This document shows, piece after piece, positions 1 to 11,344 of a stretch of 64,000 nt of DNA (position 1 is the stretch's first letter; each line of letters opens with the position of its first letter). Made by a program: the position numbers and the translations under genes. The notes under the pieces are model-generated. The model was not told where the DNA came from, did no database searches, and was given only the letters and a program-made list of their open reading frames with translations. Source of the DNA: Cyanobacteria bacterium CYA (GTDB lineage: Bacteria > Planctomycetota > Phycisphaerae > Phycisphaerales > UBA1924); contig RHKP01000001.1 of NCBI GenBank assembly GCA_008363215.1, positions 248,001-312,000 of the forward strand. Direction: 5' to 3'.

Positions 1-2097
1 ACCGGCGCGCCGCGCGAGGCGCAACTGGTGCTCCCGGTGCCGCGTGGCGCGGCGATCCGCTCGTTCGGCGTCGATGCGATCAGCGAAGAGCCCAACGCGG
101 TGCTGCTCCCGCGTGAAGAGGCCACACGCATCTATCGCGACATCGTCAGCAAGATGGTCGACCCCGGGCTGCTCGAGTTCGTCGGCACGGGCATGATCCG
201 CTCGAGCGTGTTCCCGGTGCCGGCGGGAGGCACGGCGACCTTCCGCGTGGTGTATGAGCACGTGATGCCCAGCGAATCCGGGCGTGTCGATTACATCCTG
301 CCGCGCAGCCAGTCGCTGTCGTCGCACGCGGTGAACTGGACGATCGGAATGCGGATCCGCTCCAGCCGCGACATCGGCGCGGTGTATTCACCGACGCACG
401 CGCTGGACGAATCGCGCACCAGCGCCAGGGACATCCGCGTCAAGGTGCTGGGCGCCGGACAGTCCGGCCCGTTCCGCCTGTGCTACGTCCCGGCCGACAA
501 GGAGGGCGCGGCCATCACCACCATTCTGTATCCCGACGGGCGTGTGGGAGACGGCAAGGGCGGGTACTTCATGCTCTTCCTCTCGGTCCCCGAACGATTG
601 ACCGGGCCGGTGATGAAGCGAGAGGTCACGCTGGTACTCGACCGCTCGGGCAGCATGCGCGGCGAGAAGATCGAGCAGGCCAAGAGTGCGGCGTTGCAGG
701 TGATCGAGGCCCTGAACGAGGGCGAACTGTTCAACATCATCGACTACTCGGACACAATCGAGTCGTTCGCGCCGGCCCCGGTCGCGAAGAACGCCGACAC
801 GGTCGCCAAGGCACGCGAGTACATCGGGCTGATCAAGGCCGTGGGCGGGACGAACATCCACGACGCTCTGCTGACGGCCGTGAAAGCCAAGCCCACCGAC
901 GGGTATCTGCCCATCGTGCTGTTCCTCACCGACGGGCTGCCGACCGTGGGCCCGACCTCGGAAGTGGAGATCCGCCAGGCCGTCGAAAAGGCCAATGAGT
1001 TCAAGCGCCGCGTGTTCTCCTTCGGCGTCGGGTACGACGTGAACGCGCCGCTGCTGACGGCCCTGGCCCAGCAGAGCCGCGCGGTGCCGACGTTCGTCGA
1101 GCCGCAGGAAGACGTGGAGGTGAAGGTGGGGCGGGTGTTCGACAAGTTAGCCGGCCCGGTGCTGGCGATGCCGGAACTGCGGGTGATTTCACCGGAACTG
1201 GCAATCGGGCCTTCGCCGATCCGCGAGTTGATGCCGGGGACGCTTCCGGACCTGTTTGCCGGCGAGCAGATGATCGTGCTGGGGAAATACACCGGCGACA
1301 AGGCCGAGTCGCTCTCGGTGTTCGGGCAAAGCAACGGCGAGCAGCGGACGTTTTCCACGATACTGGATCCCAGGTCGGCCAGCAGCGCCAACGGGTTTGT
1401 GGCGCGCCTGTGGGCGCAGCGGAAGATCGCGGCGCTGATCGACCAGATCCGCCAGACCGGGGCCGATGGGCAGACCAGTCCGGACGATCCCAAGTACAAG
1501 GAACTGGTGGACTCGGTGGTGGCGCTGTCGCAGGAGTACGGAATCTTGACCGAGTACACGGCCTTCATCGCGGTGGAGGACATGTACAAGCAGAATCTGG
1601 CCGACCACGGAGCGATGCAGTACTACCTCGGGCTTCAGGCCGTGGAAGAGCGCTCGGGTGCGCGCGGCGTGCAGCGCGAGATGCTCAATCAGCAGCGGCA
1701 GCAGACGGTCAGGCCCGCGAGCCCGGCCGATGGTGATCTCGTGGCCGAGTTTGCGGCGCCGTCTCTGCCGGGCCGTCTGCCCGGAGGCGGTGCGGGCGGA
1801 CCGGCGGGCGCCACGCCCGGCTATCCCGTGAACACCCGCGAGATTGTCAACGCGATTCAGAACATCTCCGGGCGCACGTTCTACCTGCGGGGAGAGCGCT
1901 GGGTCGAGGCGGGCTTGCTCGAGAAGGCCGACGAAGCGCCCGAGCAGACCATCGCCTTCGGCAGCGCCGACTACGACAAGATCGTCGACCAGTTGATCGA
2001 GCAGAACCAGCAGGCGGTGCTGGGGCTGAACACGGCGCAGGACGTGTACCTGCTGGTCGGGGGCAAGCGTGTGCTGCTCCGGCGGGCGACGGAGTGA
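1..2097 (+). CDS. VIT and von Willebrand factor A domain protein (5' partial)
   Basis: The frame is open from the first base, so the true start and any signal peptide lie outside the window; 698 residues are visible. The N-terminal part (roughly residues 5-115) matches a VIT domain, with an acidic/basic REEA-x-x-IY segment and a VFPVPAGG turn. A VWA domain follows at about 205-380, with the MIDAS motif DRSGS and a downstream TDG. The last ~100 residues are Pro/Gly-rich and end in a short beta-rich segment. Such proteins are usually exported or envelope-attached and bind metal-dependent ligands; the ligand is unknown. It ends 31 bases before a two-component pair that may share its transcript. 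Confidence 0.85.
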   Translation, partial: TGAPREAQLVLPVPRGAAIRSFGVDAISEEPNAVLLPREEATRIYRDIVSKMVDPGLLEFVGTGMIRSSVFPVPAGGTATFRVVYEHVMPSESGRVDYILPRSQSLSSHAVNWTIGMRIRSSRDIGAVYSPTHALDESRTSARDIRVKVLGAGQSGPFRLCYVPADKEGAAITTILYPDGRVGDGKGGYFMLFLSVPERLTGPVMKREVTLVLDRSGSMRGEKIEQAKSAALQVIEALNEGELFNIIDYSDTIESFAPAPVAKNADTVAKAREYIGLIKAVGGTNIHDALLTAVKAKPTDGYLPIVLFLTDGLPTVGPTSEVEIRQAVEKANEFKRRVFSFGVGYDVNAPLLTALAQQSRAVPTFVEPQEDVEVKVGRVFDKLAGPVLAMPELRVISPELAIGPSPIRELMPGTLPDLFAGEQMIVLGKYTGDKAESLSVFGQSNGEQRTFSTILDPRSASSANGFVARLWAQRKIAALIDQIRQTGADGQTSPDDPKYKELVDSVVALSQEYGILTEYTAFIAVEDMYKQNLADHGAMQYYLGLQAVEERSGARGVQREMLNQQRQQTVRPASPADGDLVAEFAAPSLPGRLPGGGAGGPAGATPGYPVNTREIVNAIQNISGRTFYLRGERWVEAGLLEKADEAPEQTIAFGSADYDKIVDQLIEQNQQAVLGLNTAQDVYLLVGGKRVLLRRATE

Positions 2098-2128
2098 GTA
2101 TGCTGGTTCGGCGGCACAGGAGACGCGC

Positions 2129-2845
2129 ATGCCTCTGGGCAAGATCCTCGTGGTGGAAGACGACGCGGCAATCCGTCGCGGACTGGTCGACGCGTTGTCG
2201 GTGAGCAACTACGAGACGCTGGACGCGGGCGAGGGATTGCGTGGGCTCTCCCTCGCCCTGGGTTGCGAGGTCGACCTGGTGCTGCTGGACATCATGATGC
2301 CCGGGATGGACGGGTTCGCGGTGCTGCGAGAGATCCGCAAGGCCAAGCCGACCCTGCCGGTCATCATGCTGACGGCCAAGGGAGAGGAGACCGACCGGGT
2401 CAAGGGGCTCAAACTCGGGTCCGACGATTACGTGGTCAAGCCCTTTGGCATCAAGGAACTGCTGGCGCGGATCGAGGCGGTGATGCGTCGCTCGGCCGAA
2501 AGGCCGCGGGCGCGGAGCAAACTCTCGATTGCCGGTCGAATCGTGGACTTTGAGCGTCGCGAGGCGCACCTTCCCGACGGGACGGTGGTGCAGTTGCCGC
2601 AGCGTGAGGCCGACGTGCTGGCGTATCTGGCGGCCAACCCGGGTCGCGCGGTGACGCGGGAGGAGTTGCTCAGCCGCGTGTGGGGTTTTGATCCGCGCGG
2701 GGTGCACACGCGGACGGTTGACATGGCGGTGGCCCGCCTGCGCGAACAGTTGGCCGATGACCCGACCGAGCCGTCGGTGATCGCGACGGTGCGTGGGCGT
2801 GGGTACATGCTCGCCAAGGCCGTGCCGGTGGAGGCCGATGGGTGA
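2129..2845 (+). CDS. OmpR/PhoB-family response regulator
   Basis: A 238-aa two-component regulator. The receiver domain (1-120) has the acidic pair at E10-D12, the phospho-acceptor D54 in LLDIMMPG and the conserved lysine K104 in VVKPF. A winged-helix DNA-binding domain follows (about 135-235), containing FDPRGVHTRTVDMAVARLR and VRGRGYML. ATG 2129 is preferred to an upstream alternative at 2069 because a purine-rich CAGGAGA lies just before it and homology begins here. Its stop overlaps the kinase start by four bases (GTGA), so the two are translationally coupled and are presumed partners. Confidence 0.93.
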   Translation: MPLGKILVVEDDAAIRRGLVDALSVSNYETLDAGEGLRGLSLALGCEVDLVLLDIMMPGMDGFAVLREIRKAKPTLPVIMLTAKGEETDRVKGLKLGSDDYVVKPFGIKELLARIEAVMRRSAERPRARSKLSIAGRIVDFERREAHLPDGTVVQLPQREADVLAYLAANPGRAVTREELLSRVWGFDPRGVHTRTVDMAVARLREQLADDPTEPSVIATVRGRGYMLAKAVPVEADG

Positions 2846-4731
2846 CGTCACGGCGCTGGATCACGTGGGGCATTTTTCTGATCTGTGCTCTCCTGGTGTT
2901 CGACGGGCTGGGCTTTGTCACCTGGCAGGTGCTGCGCCTGGAGCGGCGCGAGGCTCAGGCGACGCTCGAGAGCGCTCGACAGGAAAACGAGCGGTTGGCG
3001 CTGTGGCGCATGGACTTCTTCATGGCCCCGCTGCTGGCGCAGGAATCGGCGCGCCCGTACTTCGACTATCTGCCGTTCTACTCGGCCGAGCGGGCGTACA
3101 CGCGGATGTGGGAGCAGGTGCAGCCGGGCGAAGTGCTGGTCGCCTCGGAGTTGCTGATCGGCTCACGATCGCCGAGCAGTGCGGGGCAGTTGGTCCGGCT
3201 GTACTTCCAGATTGATGCGCAGGGGCGGTTCACTTCGCCGCAGGTGCCGACGGGCAACATGCTCGACCTGGCCGAGAGTCGCTTCGGGCTGGCCGGTCGC
3301 ATCGAGCCCAATGAGCGGTTGCTCGAGCAGATCCGGAGACTGTACATCGAAGTCGCCCGCGAAGAGCAAGCGAGGACGGCCTCTCGGGCCGTCGGGCAGA
3401 CACCCGGGCCCGCGCCTCTCAAGTCCGACCGGCGTCACGATCGCGCGGCTGAGACTCGGCCTCAGGGCGTGCCGGCTGATGAAGACGCGGAGTTTGCGCG
3501 CCGGGCCCGTAGCATCGAACAGGCGGCCGCTCCGGAGCAGCGCAACGACGCCATGACGCTCAGCGACGCGACCCCTCGGGCGGCTCCCCCAACGCAGGGG
3601 TCGCTCTCACGCGAGCAGGCGGCGTCGGGCGCGTCGGAGCCCGATTCGGCCATTCGCGTGGGCAACTTCCGGCCCCGCTGGCTGCGCTCCGGCGACTCGG
3701 CAAATCCAGAACTGATTCTCGTCCGCGATGTCATGGCCGAGGGACAGTTGGTGCGCCAGTGCATCTGGATTGACTGGCCGATGCTGCGCACGCTGCTCAT
3801 CACCGGCGTGCTCGACCTGCTGCCCGATCCGAAACTGGCGCCCATCACCGGGCCGGAGGGCGAGTCGGCGAGTCTGTCGCGTGTGATGGCCTCGCTGCCG
3901 GTCATCCTCGACCCGGGTCCGATGCCCGAGCCGGGCCCGCTGGGTCTGACCTGGGTGCGGGCCACGCTGGGCGCCACCTGGCTGGCGATCGTCGCGGCCG
4001 TCGCCGCCATCGGCTGGGTGCTTCGCGCCTCGCTGGTGCTCAGCGAACGGCGCGGGCGCTTCGTCTCGGCCGTCACGCACGAACTGCGCACCCCGCTGAC
4101 CACCTTCTGCCTCTACACCGAGATGCTCGACGAGGGCATGGTCGATCCGACGGCCCGGCAGTCATACCTGGCGACCCTCCGCAGCGAATCCAGACGCCTG
4201 GCGGGCATCGTCGAAAACGTCCTGGCCTACGCGCGACTCGGAAGGGCCCGTCCCAGGACCGAAGGCTCGCTGCCCGTGGGCGACCTGGTCGAACAGGTGC
4301 GCGACGTGCTCGAGCGCCGGGTCGAACAGACCGGCGGGGTGCTTCAACTGCATCTTTCGGCCGGTGCGGCCTCGGCTGCCGTTCGCGGGGAGCCCGAGAG
4401 CATCGAACGCATCCTCCTCAACCTGGTCGATAATGCCTGCAAGTACGGGCGGATCGGCGACGAGCCGCCGGGCGTGACGCTCAGCGTAAGTCTGGAGCAC
4501 CACCGCGTGGTGTTTCGTGTGTGTGACCAAGGTCCGGGAATCGCTCCCGGCGAGCGAGGCCGGGTCTTCGGAGCCTTCCAGCGGGGGGCGGTGCATGCCT
4601 CCCATGCCGAATCGGGACTGGGGCTTGGGCTGGCCCTGTCCCGTGGACTGGCCGATGAGATGGGCGGCGAACTGACCCTGGAACCTTCGCAGCGGGGCGC
4701 CTGCTTTGCGCTGCGTCTGAAGGTGGGGTAG
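2842..4731 (+). CDS. Membrane sensor histidine kinase
   Basis: A 629-aa kinase with a first membrane helix at about 9-29, a long extracytoplasmic sensor region rich in Arg/Glu/Pro with no recognisable domain, and a second helix at about 373-398. The HisKA H-box HELRTPLTTF carries phospho-acceptor H413. The ATPase domain has the N-box NLVDNACKYG, the G1 box DQGPGI and the G2 box GLGLGLAL. It starts at GTG within the stop of the response regulator. The signal sensed cannot be told from sequence; the ~340-residue loop is unusually long. Confidence 0.93.
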   Translation: MTSRRWITWGIFLICALLVFDGLGFVTWQVLRLERREAQATLESARQENERLALWRMDFFMAPLLAQESARPYFDYLPFYSAERAYTRMWEQVQPGEVLVASELLIGSRSPSSAGQLVRLYFQIDAQGRFTSPQVPTGNMLDLAESRFGLAGRIEPNERLLEQIRRLYIEVAREEQARTASRAVGQTPGPAPLKSDRRHDRAAETRPQGVPADEDAEFARRARSIEQAAAPEQRNDAMTLSDATPRAAPPTQGSLSREQAASGASEPDSAIRVGNFRPRWLRSGDSANPELILVRDVMAEGQLVRQCIWIDWPMLRTLLITGVLDLLPDPKLAPITGPEGESASLSRVMASLPVILDPGPMPEPGPLGLTWVRATLGATWLAIVAAVAAIGWVLRASLVLSERRGRFVSAVTHELRTPLTTFCLYTEMLDEGMVDPTARQSYLATLRSESRRLAGIVENVLAYARLGRARPRTEGSLPVGDLVEQVRDVLERRVEQTGGVLQLHLSAGAASAAVRGEPESIERILLNLVDNACKYGRIGDEPPGVTLSVSLEHHRVVFRVCDQGPGIAPGERGRVFGAFQRGAVHASHAESGLGLGLALSRGLADEMGGELTLEPSQRGACFALRLKVG

Positions 4732-4796
4732 GATCTTGGACACGGGGACTTGCGAAGGTGGGGCGGGCGCGCCATACAATCGACCCGCGACATTCC

Positions 4797-4870
<74 letters not shown>

Positions 4871-5164
4871 CTTCCGAAGTGATTTTTGCAGGACCGGCCG
4901 CAAGGCCGGTTCGGCCCCGCGCCGGGCGATGAATCAATCTGCGACTCGGCGAGCACCGGATCGGCGTCCACAAGCAGCGCGAACACGAGGCATTGGGCCC
5001 CGAACGCATCGTCACCGGCCGCCCGCACACTCGTCGGCAGGCGCTTGAGCATCCGTGCTACACGAACCGCGCCCGGCCCGCCGGCGAGCGGCATCGGCTT
5101 GAGTTGCCCCTTCGGGAGTGCCCGGTTGCGTCTTGGGCAGGACGGCGGAGGGGCTTGGCGGCGC
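4871..5164. other. Intergenic stretch with hairpin and a possible minus-strand gene remnant
   Basis: Just after the tRNA lies a hairpin at 4891-4912 (ACCGGCC, loop GCAA, GGCCGGT) without a T-tract. On the minus strand, about 5110 to 4915 reads as an uninterrupted peptide containing RLPTSVRAAGDDAFGAQ and LVFALLVDADPVL. This resembles a helical segment I associate with planctomycete Zn-dependent peptidases, but there is no start, no catalytic motif and no continuation. I treat it as a possible decayed fragment, not a gene. Confidence 0.35.
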
Positions 5165-6541
5165 TCAAGTCGTCGGCCAGGGACCGCGAATCGCCACTGT
5201 CAGCCCGTGGTGCTGGAGGTTGACGAACAGCGTCGAGCCGTCGGGGCTGAAGGTCGCTCCGGCGAACTCCGATGCATCGATGGCGTTGCGCGCGATCTTG
5301 TAGATCTCCCCGCCGGGCGTCACGCCGAGCACGAACGAGTCAGGCGAAGAGCCGTCTTCGCACAGCACCAGGTCGCCCCACGGGGCGACTACGCAGTTGT
5401 CGGGCATGTCGAGCACGGACTTGTCATCCGGCTCGATGAACAGCGTCAGCGCGCCCGGCGATTCGCTCTCGCGCGGTGTGCCTTCAAACGGGCTGGGGAC
5501 GTAGCGCCACACCTGCCCGCGTCGCGCCTTGCCGCCGTCGGTGCAGACGATGTACACGCCGCGCCGGCTCCAGTCGATTCCCTCGCCCCGCGCAAACACG
5601 GCAGCGCCCAACTTGTGCGAGCGAAGACGCAGATCGTCCAGCGGCGCTTCCACGTCTTCGACATCGATCCAGCGGACGGCCAGCGTTTCGTCGCGCTGCA
5701 CCCCGGCCGCGTCGCGGTTCCGCGTTTCAAAGCCCGGGCGATCCACGATCGCCAGCGCCTGAAGCCTTCCACCTTCACCCAGCCGGCCGGGCGTCGTGGG
5801 AATGTACCGGTACAGGCATCCGTCGCCGCGGTCCTCGGTCAGGTAGACGATGCCCGTGCCCGGATCGACCGCGACGGCCTCGTGGTTGAAGCGCCCCATC
5901 GCCTTGATCGGCTCGGCCTTGTGCAGCACCGGATCGGCGGTGGCGGGCACCTCGAACACCCACCCGTGAGCCTCGGCGTGCTTGTCGTCGGGCGTCTGCA
6001 CCGACTCCTCGCAGGTGAGCCACGAGCCCCAGGGCGTGCGTCCGCCGGCACAGTTGCGCAGCGTGCCGCCCAGACTCATGAACTGGCGCACCAACTTGTG
6101 CTGGCGCGTGTCCCAGACGAACGTGCTGGTGCCGCCGTGCGAGGGCGTGGCGTCGTGCCCGCGATCAAACAACTGGCCGCGATCGATGCGGTCGAGCCGT
6201 TCGTAGGCGGCGCCGAAGCCGGAGGCGTGCCCGCCATCGTGGCGGGTCTCACACTCGTGGTTGCGCACGACGATCGTCAGCCCGCCGGGGCCCGGGAACG
6301 CCGCCATGCCGTCGGGCTTGCCCGGCACCACAAGCCCGTCGCTCATGCGATCGCCCAGGCGCGACACGACCGAGTACGCAAATCCCTCGGGCAGGTCGAG
6401 GATTCCCCGCGGGTCAGGCCGCAGCGGGGCCAACGGCGACCAGCGCGGCGCCGACGCGCCGCACGCCTCCCGGAGGCTCAGGAAGCCCAGCGACGCCAGT
6501 CCGGCGGCTTGCATGAACGATCGACGATCGACTCGATTCAT
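5165..6541 (-). CDS. PhoX-family (DUF839) protein with Tat signal
   Basis: A 458-aa protein beginning with a twin-arginine signal (NRVDRRSFMQAAGLASLGFL), so it is probably exported folded. The rest is a beta-propeller-like DUF839/PhoX domain. Supporting segments are WGSWLTCEE, GRFNHEAVAVDP and YLTEDRGDGCLYRY, typical of PhoX-type Ca/Fe phosphatases; the last part has CEDGSSPDSFVLGVTPGGEI. The start at 6541 is preceded on its strand by GAGGAG and places the Tat motif at the extreme N-terminus. Alkaline phosphatase activity is inferred from the family; substrate is unknown. It is divergent from rsgA with only 55 bases between them. Confidence 0.88.
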   Translation of the reverse strand: MNRVDRRSFMQAAGLASLGFLSLREACGASAPRWSPLAPLRPDPRGILDLPEGFAYSVVSRLGDRMSDGLVVPGKPDGMAAFPGPGGLTIVVRNHECETRHDGGHASGFGAAYERLDRIDRGQLFDRGHDATPSHGGTSTFVWDTRQHKLVRQFMSLGGTLRNCAGGRTPWGSWLTCEESVQTPDDKHAEAHGWVFEVPATADPVLHKAEPIKAMGRFNHEAVAVDPGTGIVYLTEDRGDGCLYRYIPTTPGRLGEGGRLQALAIVDRPGFETRNRDAAGVQRDETLAVRWIDVEDVEAPLDDLRLRSHKLGAAVFARGEGIDWSRRGVYIVCTDGGKARRGQVWRYVPSPFEGTPRESESPGALTLFIEPDDKSVLDMPDNCVVAPWGDLVLCEDGSSPDSFVLGVTPGGEIYKIARNAIDASEFAGATFSPDGSTLFVNLQHHGLTVAIRGPWPTT

Positions 6542-6596
6542 CGTGTTTCTCCTCGCCCGTGTCCGCAATACTACCGTTCCCCATGGCCGCAACCGG

Positions 6597-7841
6597 ATGA
6601 AGGATTCGCAAGACCGCGATCGTCTGCCCGACCACATGAACCCGCATCAACGCCGACAACTCGAAGCCGCGCTCGACGCGATGGGCAAGGTCGAGCGCAA
6701 CCGCCTGTTCAAGGAGGCCGCCGAGCGTCGGCTCTTGGCGCAGAAGTCGCGGCGGAAGTCGGAGCGCGAGGTGGACGTGCCGCCCGGCAGGCGGCGCGCC
6801 GATCCGTTACGCGAGTGGGCGATCAAGATCCTCGCTGAGCGTGATCGACAGTCCACGGAGTCCGCGGTTTCGGCTCAGCCGTCACCAGGCCCGGACGGCG
6901 TGGTGGTGCGCATCGGTCGGCGCCGTTGCACCGTCGAGCACGACGGTCGACTGGTCGAGTGTCTTCTCAGCCCCGATCAGGCGGGCGCGCAGCACGAGGA
7001 TCTGGCCGTAGGTGATCGCGTGCTGCTTGCTCCGGGAGAGGGCCGCGACCCGGCGCGCGTGGCGCGCGTGTTGCCCAGGCAGAGCGAACTGTCGCGCCCC
7101 GATCCCCGCCGTCCCGGGCGCCGGCGCGTCATCGTCGCCAACGTTGATGTGGTGGTCATTGTCGTTTCCGTGGTTGCCCCGCCGCTGCACCCCAGGCTCA
7201 TCGACCGCTATCTCGTGGCCGTGCAGCGAGGCGGCGGACGAGCGGTGATATGCGTCAACAAGATCGATTGTCTTGCGCCCGGAGATCGGAGTGTGCTCGA
7301 AGTGCTCGAACCGTACCGGCGCGTGGGCATCCGCGTGATCGAGACCTCTGCCCACACGGGTGAAGGAATCGCGGACCTCCAGGCCGAACTGCGCGGATGC
7401 ACCTGCGCGCTCGTCGGGCACTCCGGCGTTGGCAAGAGTTCACTGGCCAACGCGCTGGATCCGGCGCTGGGCGCGAAAGTGGGTGAGATTTCCGGCGCCT
7501 CGCACCGGGGAAGACACACCACGGTGGCATCGAGCCTGCACCTGCTTCCGGGCGACATCCGCCTTATTGACACGCCCGGCGTGCGGTCGCTCTCTCTCGA
7601 GGACATGTCCATCGGCCAGGTGCGTGAGGCCTTTCCTGAGTTCCTCGCGCCGGCCGAACATTGCCGCTACCGCGACTGCACGCACACGCACGAGCCGGGG
7701 TGCCGAGTGCGCGACGCGGCCGCCCGGGATGAAATCCCCCCGGCGCGCTACGAGACGTACAGGCGCATCTTGCAGGATCTGGACGCGACCGATACGGGTG
7801 ATGAACACAGTGAAGATTCCTCCTTTCCGCTCGGTCCATGA
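6597..7841 (+). CDS. rsgA: Ribosome small subunit-dependent GTPase RsgA
   Basis: A circularly permuted GTPase that acts in late 30S assembly. About 85 basic, charged residues precede the OB-fold, a longer N-terminal extension than in Escherichia coli. G motifs appear in permuted order: NKID (G4), an SAHTGEG segment (G5), GHSGVGKSS (G1) and DTPG (G3). The C-terminal zinc finger is intact: C-x5-C-x-H-x5-C in HCRYRDCTHTHEPGC. ATG 6597 was chosen; ATG 6636 is an alternative because neither has a strong ribosome-binding site. Confidence 0.92.
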   Translation: MKDSQDRDRLPDHMNPHQRRQLEAALDAMGKVERNRLFKEAAERRLLAQKSRRKSEREVDVPPGRRRADPLREWAIKILAERDRQSTESAVSAQPSPGPDGVVVRIGRRRCTVEHDGRLVECLLSPDQAGAQHEDLAVGDRVLLAPGEGRDPARVARVLPRQSELSRPDPRRPGRRRVIVANVDVVVIVVSVVAPPLHPRLIDRYLVAVQRGGGRAVICVNKIDCLAPGDRSVLEVLEPYRRVGIRVIETSAHTGEGIADLQAELRGCTCALVGHSGVGKSSLANALDPALGAKVGEISGASHRGRHTTVASSLHLLPGDIRLIDTPGVRSLSLEDMSIGQVREAFPEFLAPAEHCRYRDCTHTHEPGCRVRDAAARDEIPPARYETYRRILQDLDATDTGDEHSEDSSFPLGP

Positions 7842-7958
7842 TGCTTGTGACGCTCACGCGGGCTCATCCGTCGCGCTTGATTTCAGTTGGCTCGGCGAAT
7901 CGCCGCTTGCATATTCAGATTGTTCGCCGGCCCGGAGGCGAGTTGGCGGAGGTGGTTT

Positions 7959-9909
<1,951 letters not shown>

Positions 9910-9965
9910 GCGGACGCCCCGTCGTTCGCCCGCACCGCAAGGACAATCACACGGCCTCTTCACAG

Positions 9966-9990
9966 CCCCCGGCCCACGCCGGGGGTTTTC
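9966..9990 (+). terminator. Rho-independent terminator after atpD
   Basis: A perfect 8-bp GC stem (CCCCCGGC / GCCGGGGG) with loop CCAC is followed directly by TTTT. It lies 57 bases after the atpD stop and also abuts the 3' end of the minus-strand gene. Confidence 0.88.
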
Positions 9991-10636
9991 TCATTTACGT
10001 TCGCGATCTGCCGCTCGGAGCGATTCGTAACGATCGAGCAGATCCCTGGCCCGCGACTGAAGCACCGAATCGGTGACATTGGCTGCGACTTCGCGCAGCA
10101 TCGGCAGGTAGTCCCCCAGCACAACGTGGTCACGCACGAACTGATGCAGCATGTCGATGAACGCCCTGTGCCGAATACTGTCCGCATGCTCGACGTAGTC
10201 GATCAGAACGACGGGGTCAGCCAACATCCGGCACGACAGGTCGAGCAGACGCTCCTGAGGCGAATCAGGGAAGAACGGCCGGGTCAGGTCGGGGTTCTTT
10301 GAGAGAATGAAGCGCGTGATCTTCTCCGCGTCGCCGGTCATGGCGGCGCATGCGATGGCGGCGGAGAGCGCGGGTGTGTGCTCGCCCACGTGCATGTACT
10401 GTTCGCAGACAGCGATGGCGTTCGGCCGTCACCATCGCCCCGAACACGCGAGAGCGGAGCGGATCGGGCTTGTCGCAACTCGCCTCGGCGTTGCCCAACG
10501 GCATGCTCCCGTGCGAATCAACGCTGGGGATGGTCCACACGATCTCGAGCCGGGACATGTCCTGCCCGGCGACCGGACCCGCCATGAGCAGCCCGAGCAC
10601 GAGCCGCCGAAGACGTGGGCTGATAGGGGTACTCAT
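9991..10636 (-). pseudogene. Secreted protein of unknown function, interrupted by a +1 frameshift
   Basis: Two overlapping minus-strand frames each look like half of one gene. The upstream half starts at ATG 10636 with a clear signal peptide (RRLVLGLLMAGPVAGQ) and continues to about VFGAMVTAE. Its later residues turn Arg/His-rich, typical of out-of-frame reading. The downstream half resumes near NAIAVCEQYMHVGEH and runs to 9991 as an alpha-helical domain (LSCRMLADPVVLIDYVEHAD). Removing one base near 10420 would join them into a protein of about 214 residues. It could be a true mutation, a sequencing error or programmed shifting. I do not recognise the family. Confidence 0.6.
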
Positions 10637-10701
10637 GCCCGGCAGTGTCTCCGACCGGGCTTGGGCAAGGTTGTCCACCGTGCTTGCTCCGGGTCATTTG
10701 G

Positions 10702-10722
10702 TCGATATATTGCATATATCGA
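10702..10722. promoter_or_regulatory. Palindromic operator candidate upstream of the Rrf2 gene
   Basis: A perfect inverted repeat: arms TCGATATAT and ATATATCGA separated by TGC. It is AT-rich in a GC-rich setting and ends 29 bases before the start codon. The position and symmetry suit an autoregulatory site for the dimeric Rrf2 protein. Confidence 0.65.
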
Positions 10723-10751
10723 TCCGTTTTTCCGAGATTGCGGAGGCAGGC

Positions 10752-11228
10752 ATGATCAGTCAGACATCCGAATACGCGCTCCGCGCTGTGGTGCACCTGG
10801 CCAAGGCCGGGGGTGGGCCCGCCGTCGCCCAGGAAATCGCCGATGCCACGCACGTGTCCGTCGGCTACCTCCACAAGATCCTGCGCCTGCTCGCACGCAA
10901 GGGAATTCTGGTGGCCCAGCGCGGCGTCGGAGGTGGCTTCAGCCTGGCGCGCACGCCCGACGAGATCTCCGTCCTCGATGTCCTGCGGGTCACGGAGACC
11001 GAACTCGTGCGGATCAGCACCTGCCCCCTCGGCATCGACGGACACACCGAATTGTGCCCCCTGCACCGCATGTTGGACAACCAGATCGCCTTGATCGAGA
11101 AGGTCTTCGAGACCACTTCGATCGGTGCCTTGCTGGCGACACCGACGGCCCTGGGGCCCCGAGAATCGCCCTGTGACCCACCAATTCGGGGGGCGACACT
11201 CACGCGCTCGGCGGAGGCGGAAAAGTGA
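10752..11228 (+). CDS. Rrf2-family transcriptional regulator
   Basis: A 158-aa winged-helix regulator. The N-terminus MISQTSEYALRAVVHLA and the HTH segment (AQEIADATHVSVGYLHKIL, then LARKGILVAQRGVGGGF) are diagnostic of Rrf2. Two cysteines lie in the region that carries Fe-S ligands in NsrR/IscR (CPLG...LCPLH); the usual third cysteine is not evident, so cluster binding is uncertain. ATG 10752 follows GGAGGCAGGC. It directly precedes the nos genes in the same direction, suggesting an NsrR-like NO/redox-responsive regulator of the cluster; this role is inferred from position. Confidence 0.88.
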   Translation: MISQTSEYALRAVVHLAKAGGGPAVAQEIADATHVSVGYLHKILRLLARKGILVAQRGVGGGFSLARTPDEISVLDVLRVTETELVRISTCPLGIDGHTELCPLHRMLDNQIALIEKVFETTSIGALLATPTALGPRESPCDPPIRGATLTRSAEAEK

Positions 11229-11254
11229 AGTAGTGTTCTGCACTTGGTTGTCTG

Positions 11255-11277
11255 ATATGTTCGACGAGCATATGCTC
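11255..11277. promoter_or_regulatory. Candidate operator in front of the nos operon
   Basis: ATATG and CATAT arms are spaced by 9 bases (11255-11273), overlapping a perfect 12-bp palindrome GAGCATATGCTC at 11266-11277. The ATAT-containing half-sites resemble those upstream of the Rrf2 gene. It lies 68-90 bases before the cytochrome start. Confidence 0.4.
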
Positions 11278-11344
11278 AGCGGACGATAATGGAAAAGTAG
11301 ATCCACAAGCCCAGAATAGGGCTTTTGAGGTTCAGAGGTCAGAA

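Noticed and set aside
4886-6838. 650-codon plus-strand open frame opposite the PhoX gene
   Set aside because: Arg/His/Pro-rich with no domain; the opposite strand encodes a clear Tat-exported PhoX protein. It is a GC-rich antisense artefact.
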